Shown here: positions 5,575 through 5,858 of the stretch, piece by piece | Position numbering within the stretch: the stretch's first letter is position 1 | How the letters are laid out: the number at the start of each line of letters is the position of its first letter | Source: Arenicellales bacterium | GTDB taxonomy: Bacteria > Pseudomonadota > Gammaproteobacteria > Arenicellales > UBA868 | Reading direction: 5' to 3' | DNA length: 5,858 bases | Assembly (NCBI GenBank): GCA_028825345.1 | Contig: JAPKAJ010000151.1 | Span: 1 to 5,858, forward strand | The notes under the pieces: generated by a model | Databases searched by the model: none | Told to the model about the DNA's origin: nothing | What the model saw: only the letters and a program-made list of their open reading frames with translations | Made by a program: the position numbers and the translations under genes

Positions 5575-5858
5575 ATGTCTTTCAGGGCTTTCAGGATACA
5601 CCAACAGGAAAAAGCCGTCAGTGCAGGTTTTGAACAGATGCAGGTCGATGATCTGACCGCGGGCGATGTCGTCGTCCGCGTCGCTTTCTCGGGAATCAAT
5701 TTCAAGGATGCGCTGGCCGCGACCGGAACGGTAAAGATTCTAAGAGCGCCGTCACTTAATGGCGGCATTGATTTTTCCGGCATCGTTGAGAGTTCGCAAA
5801 ACCCATCCTTTAACGAGGGCGACTCAGTACTGGTTTGTGGCAGTAGCCTTTCTGAGAC
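5575..5858 (+). CDS. acuI: YhdH/AcuI-type acryloyl-CoA reductase (MDR family), N-terminal part, cut by the right edge
   Basis: These are the first 94 codons of an NADPH-dependent medium-chain dehydrogenase/reductase of the YhdH/AcuI group, whose characterised members reduce acryloyl-CoA to propionyl-CoA. Seen directly: MSFRAFRIHQQEKAVSAGFEQM, LTAGDVVVRVAFSGINFKDALAATG (27-51) and GGIDFSGIVESSQNPSFNEGDSVLVCG (63-89). These line up with E. coli YhdH (LPEGDVTVDVHWSSLNYKDALAITG, PGIDFAGTV, FHAGQEVLLTG), including the N[YF]KDALA motif characteristic of the group. The region covers most of the GroES-like substrate domain; the nucleotide-binding Rossmann domain lies beyond the window. The start ATG 5575 has a strong AAAAGGAGA (5556-5564) 10 bases upstream. 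One change is Gly in place of the usual Pro before GIDF. The assignment to the YhdH/AcuI group is firm; the acryloyl-CoA substrate is inferred from the family. Confidence 0.88.
   Translation, partial: MSFRAFRIHQQEKAVSAGFEQMQVDDLTAGDVVVRVAFSGINFKDALAATGTVKILRAPSLNGGIDFSGIVESSQNPSFNEGDSVLVCGSSLSE

Noticed and set aside
5403..5633. 76-codon plus-strand frame running through the hinT-acuI gap
   Set aside because: It overlaps the acuI start in another frame, has no ribosome site or recognisable motif, and occupies the expected divergent promoter region.
5517..5783. 88-codon minus-strand frame over the start of the reductase gene
   Set aside because: It is antisense to the YhdH/AcuI homologue and has no family features.

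Overview
The window reads as ordinary chromosome of a gammaproteobacterium, moderately GC-rich by eye. The best clues are the order znuA, zur, znuC, znuB, a Zur with the PPxxYRALDFL signature, a ZnuC with a histidine-rich C-terminus, and a YhdH/AcuI-type reductase. All of these resemble Enterobacterales/Pseudomonadales-type homologues. I cannot name a genus.

Layout. Bases 3-389 (+) are the last 128 codons of znuA, the periplasmic zinc-binding protein, cut by the left edge. A 168-base gap follows. Then comes a tight same-strand run: zur (558-1055), znuC (GTG start at 1060, to 1800), znuB (1790-2584) and pgl (2598-3287). The gaps are 4 bases, an 11-base overlap and 13 bases, so the four are probably one operon. 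After a 102-base gap an AMP-forming acyl-CoA synthetase (GTG start, 3390-5027) runs on the same strand. It converges, with only 10 bases between stop codons, on a HIT-family nucleotide hydrolase (5038-5394, minus strand). A 180-base divergent intergenic region separates that gene from the start of a YhdH/AcuI-like acryloyl-CoA reductase (5575 to the right edge, + strand).

Function. ZnuA captures Zn(II) in the periplasm, ZnuB is the membrane permease, ZnuC is its ATPase, and Zur is the zinc-sensing repressor expected to control them. The pgl gene (6-phosphogluconolactonase, oxidative pentose phosphate/Entner-Doudoroff) is the odd member of this run. The right half is acyl-CoA metabolism (a ligase and an enoyl-CoA/acryloyl-CoA type reductase) with a housekeeping HIT protein between them.

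I found no RNA genes, CRISPR array, intact mobile element or convincing new system. The points worth a second look are the zinc-operon/pgl linkage, a possible decayed IS66 transposase scrap before zur, a folded-looking inverted repeat at the convergent gene ends, and a 7-bp hairpin just upstream of the reductase ribosome binding site.
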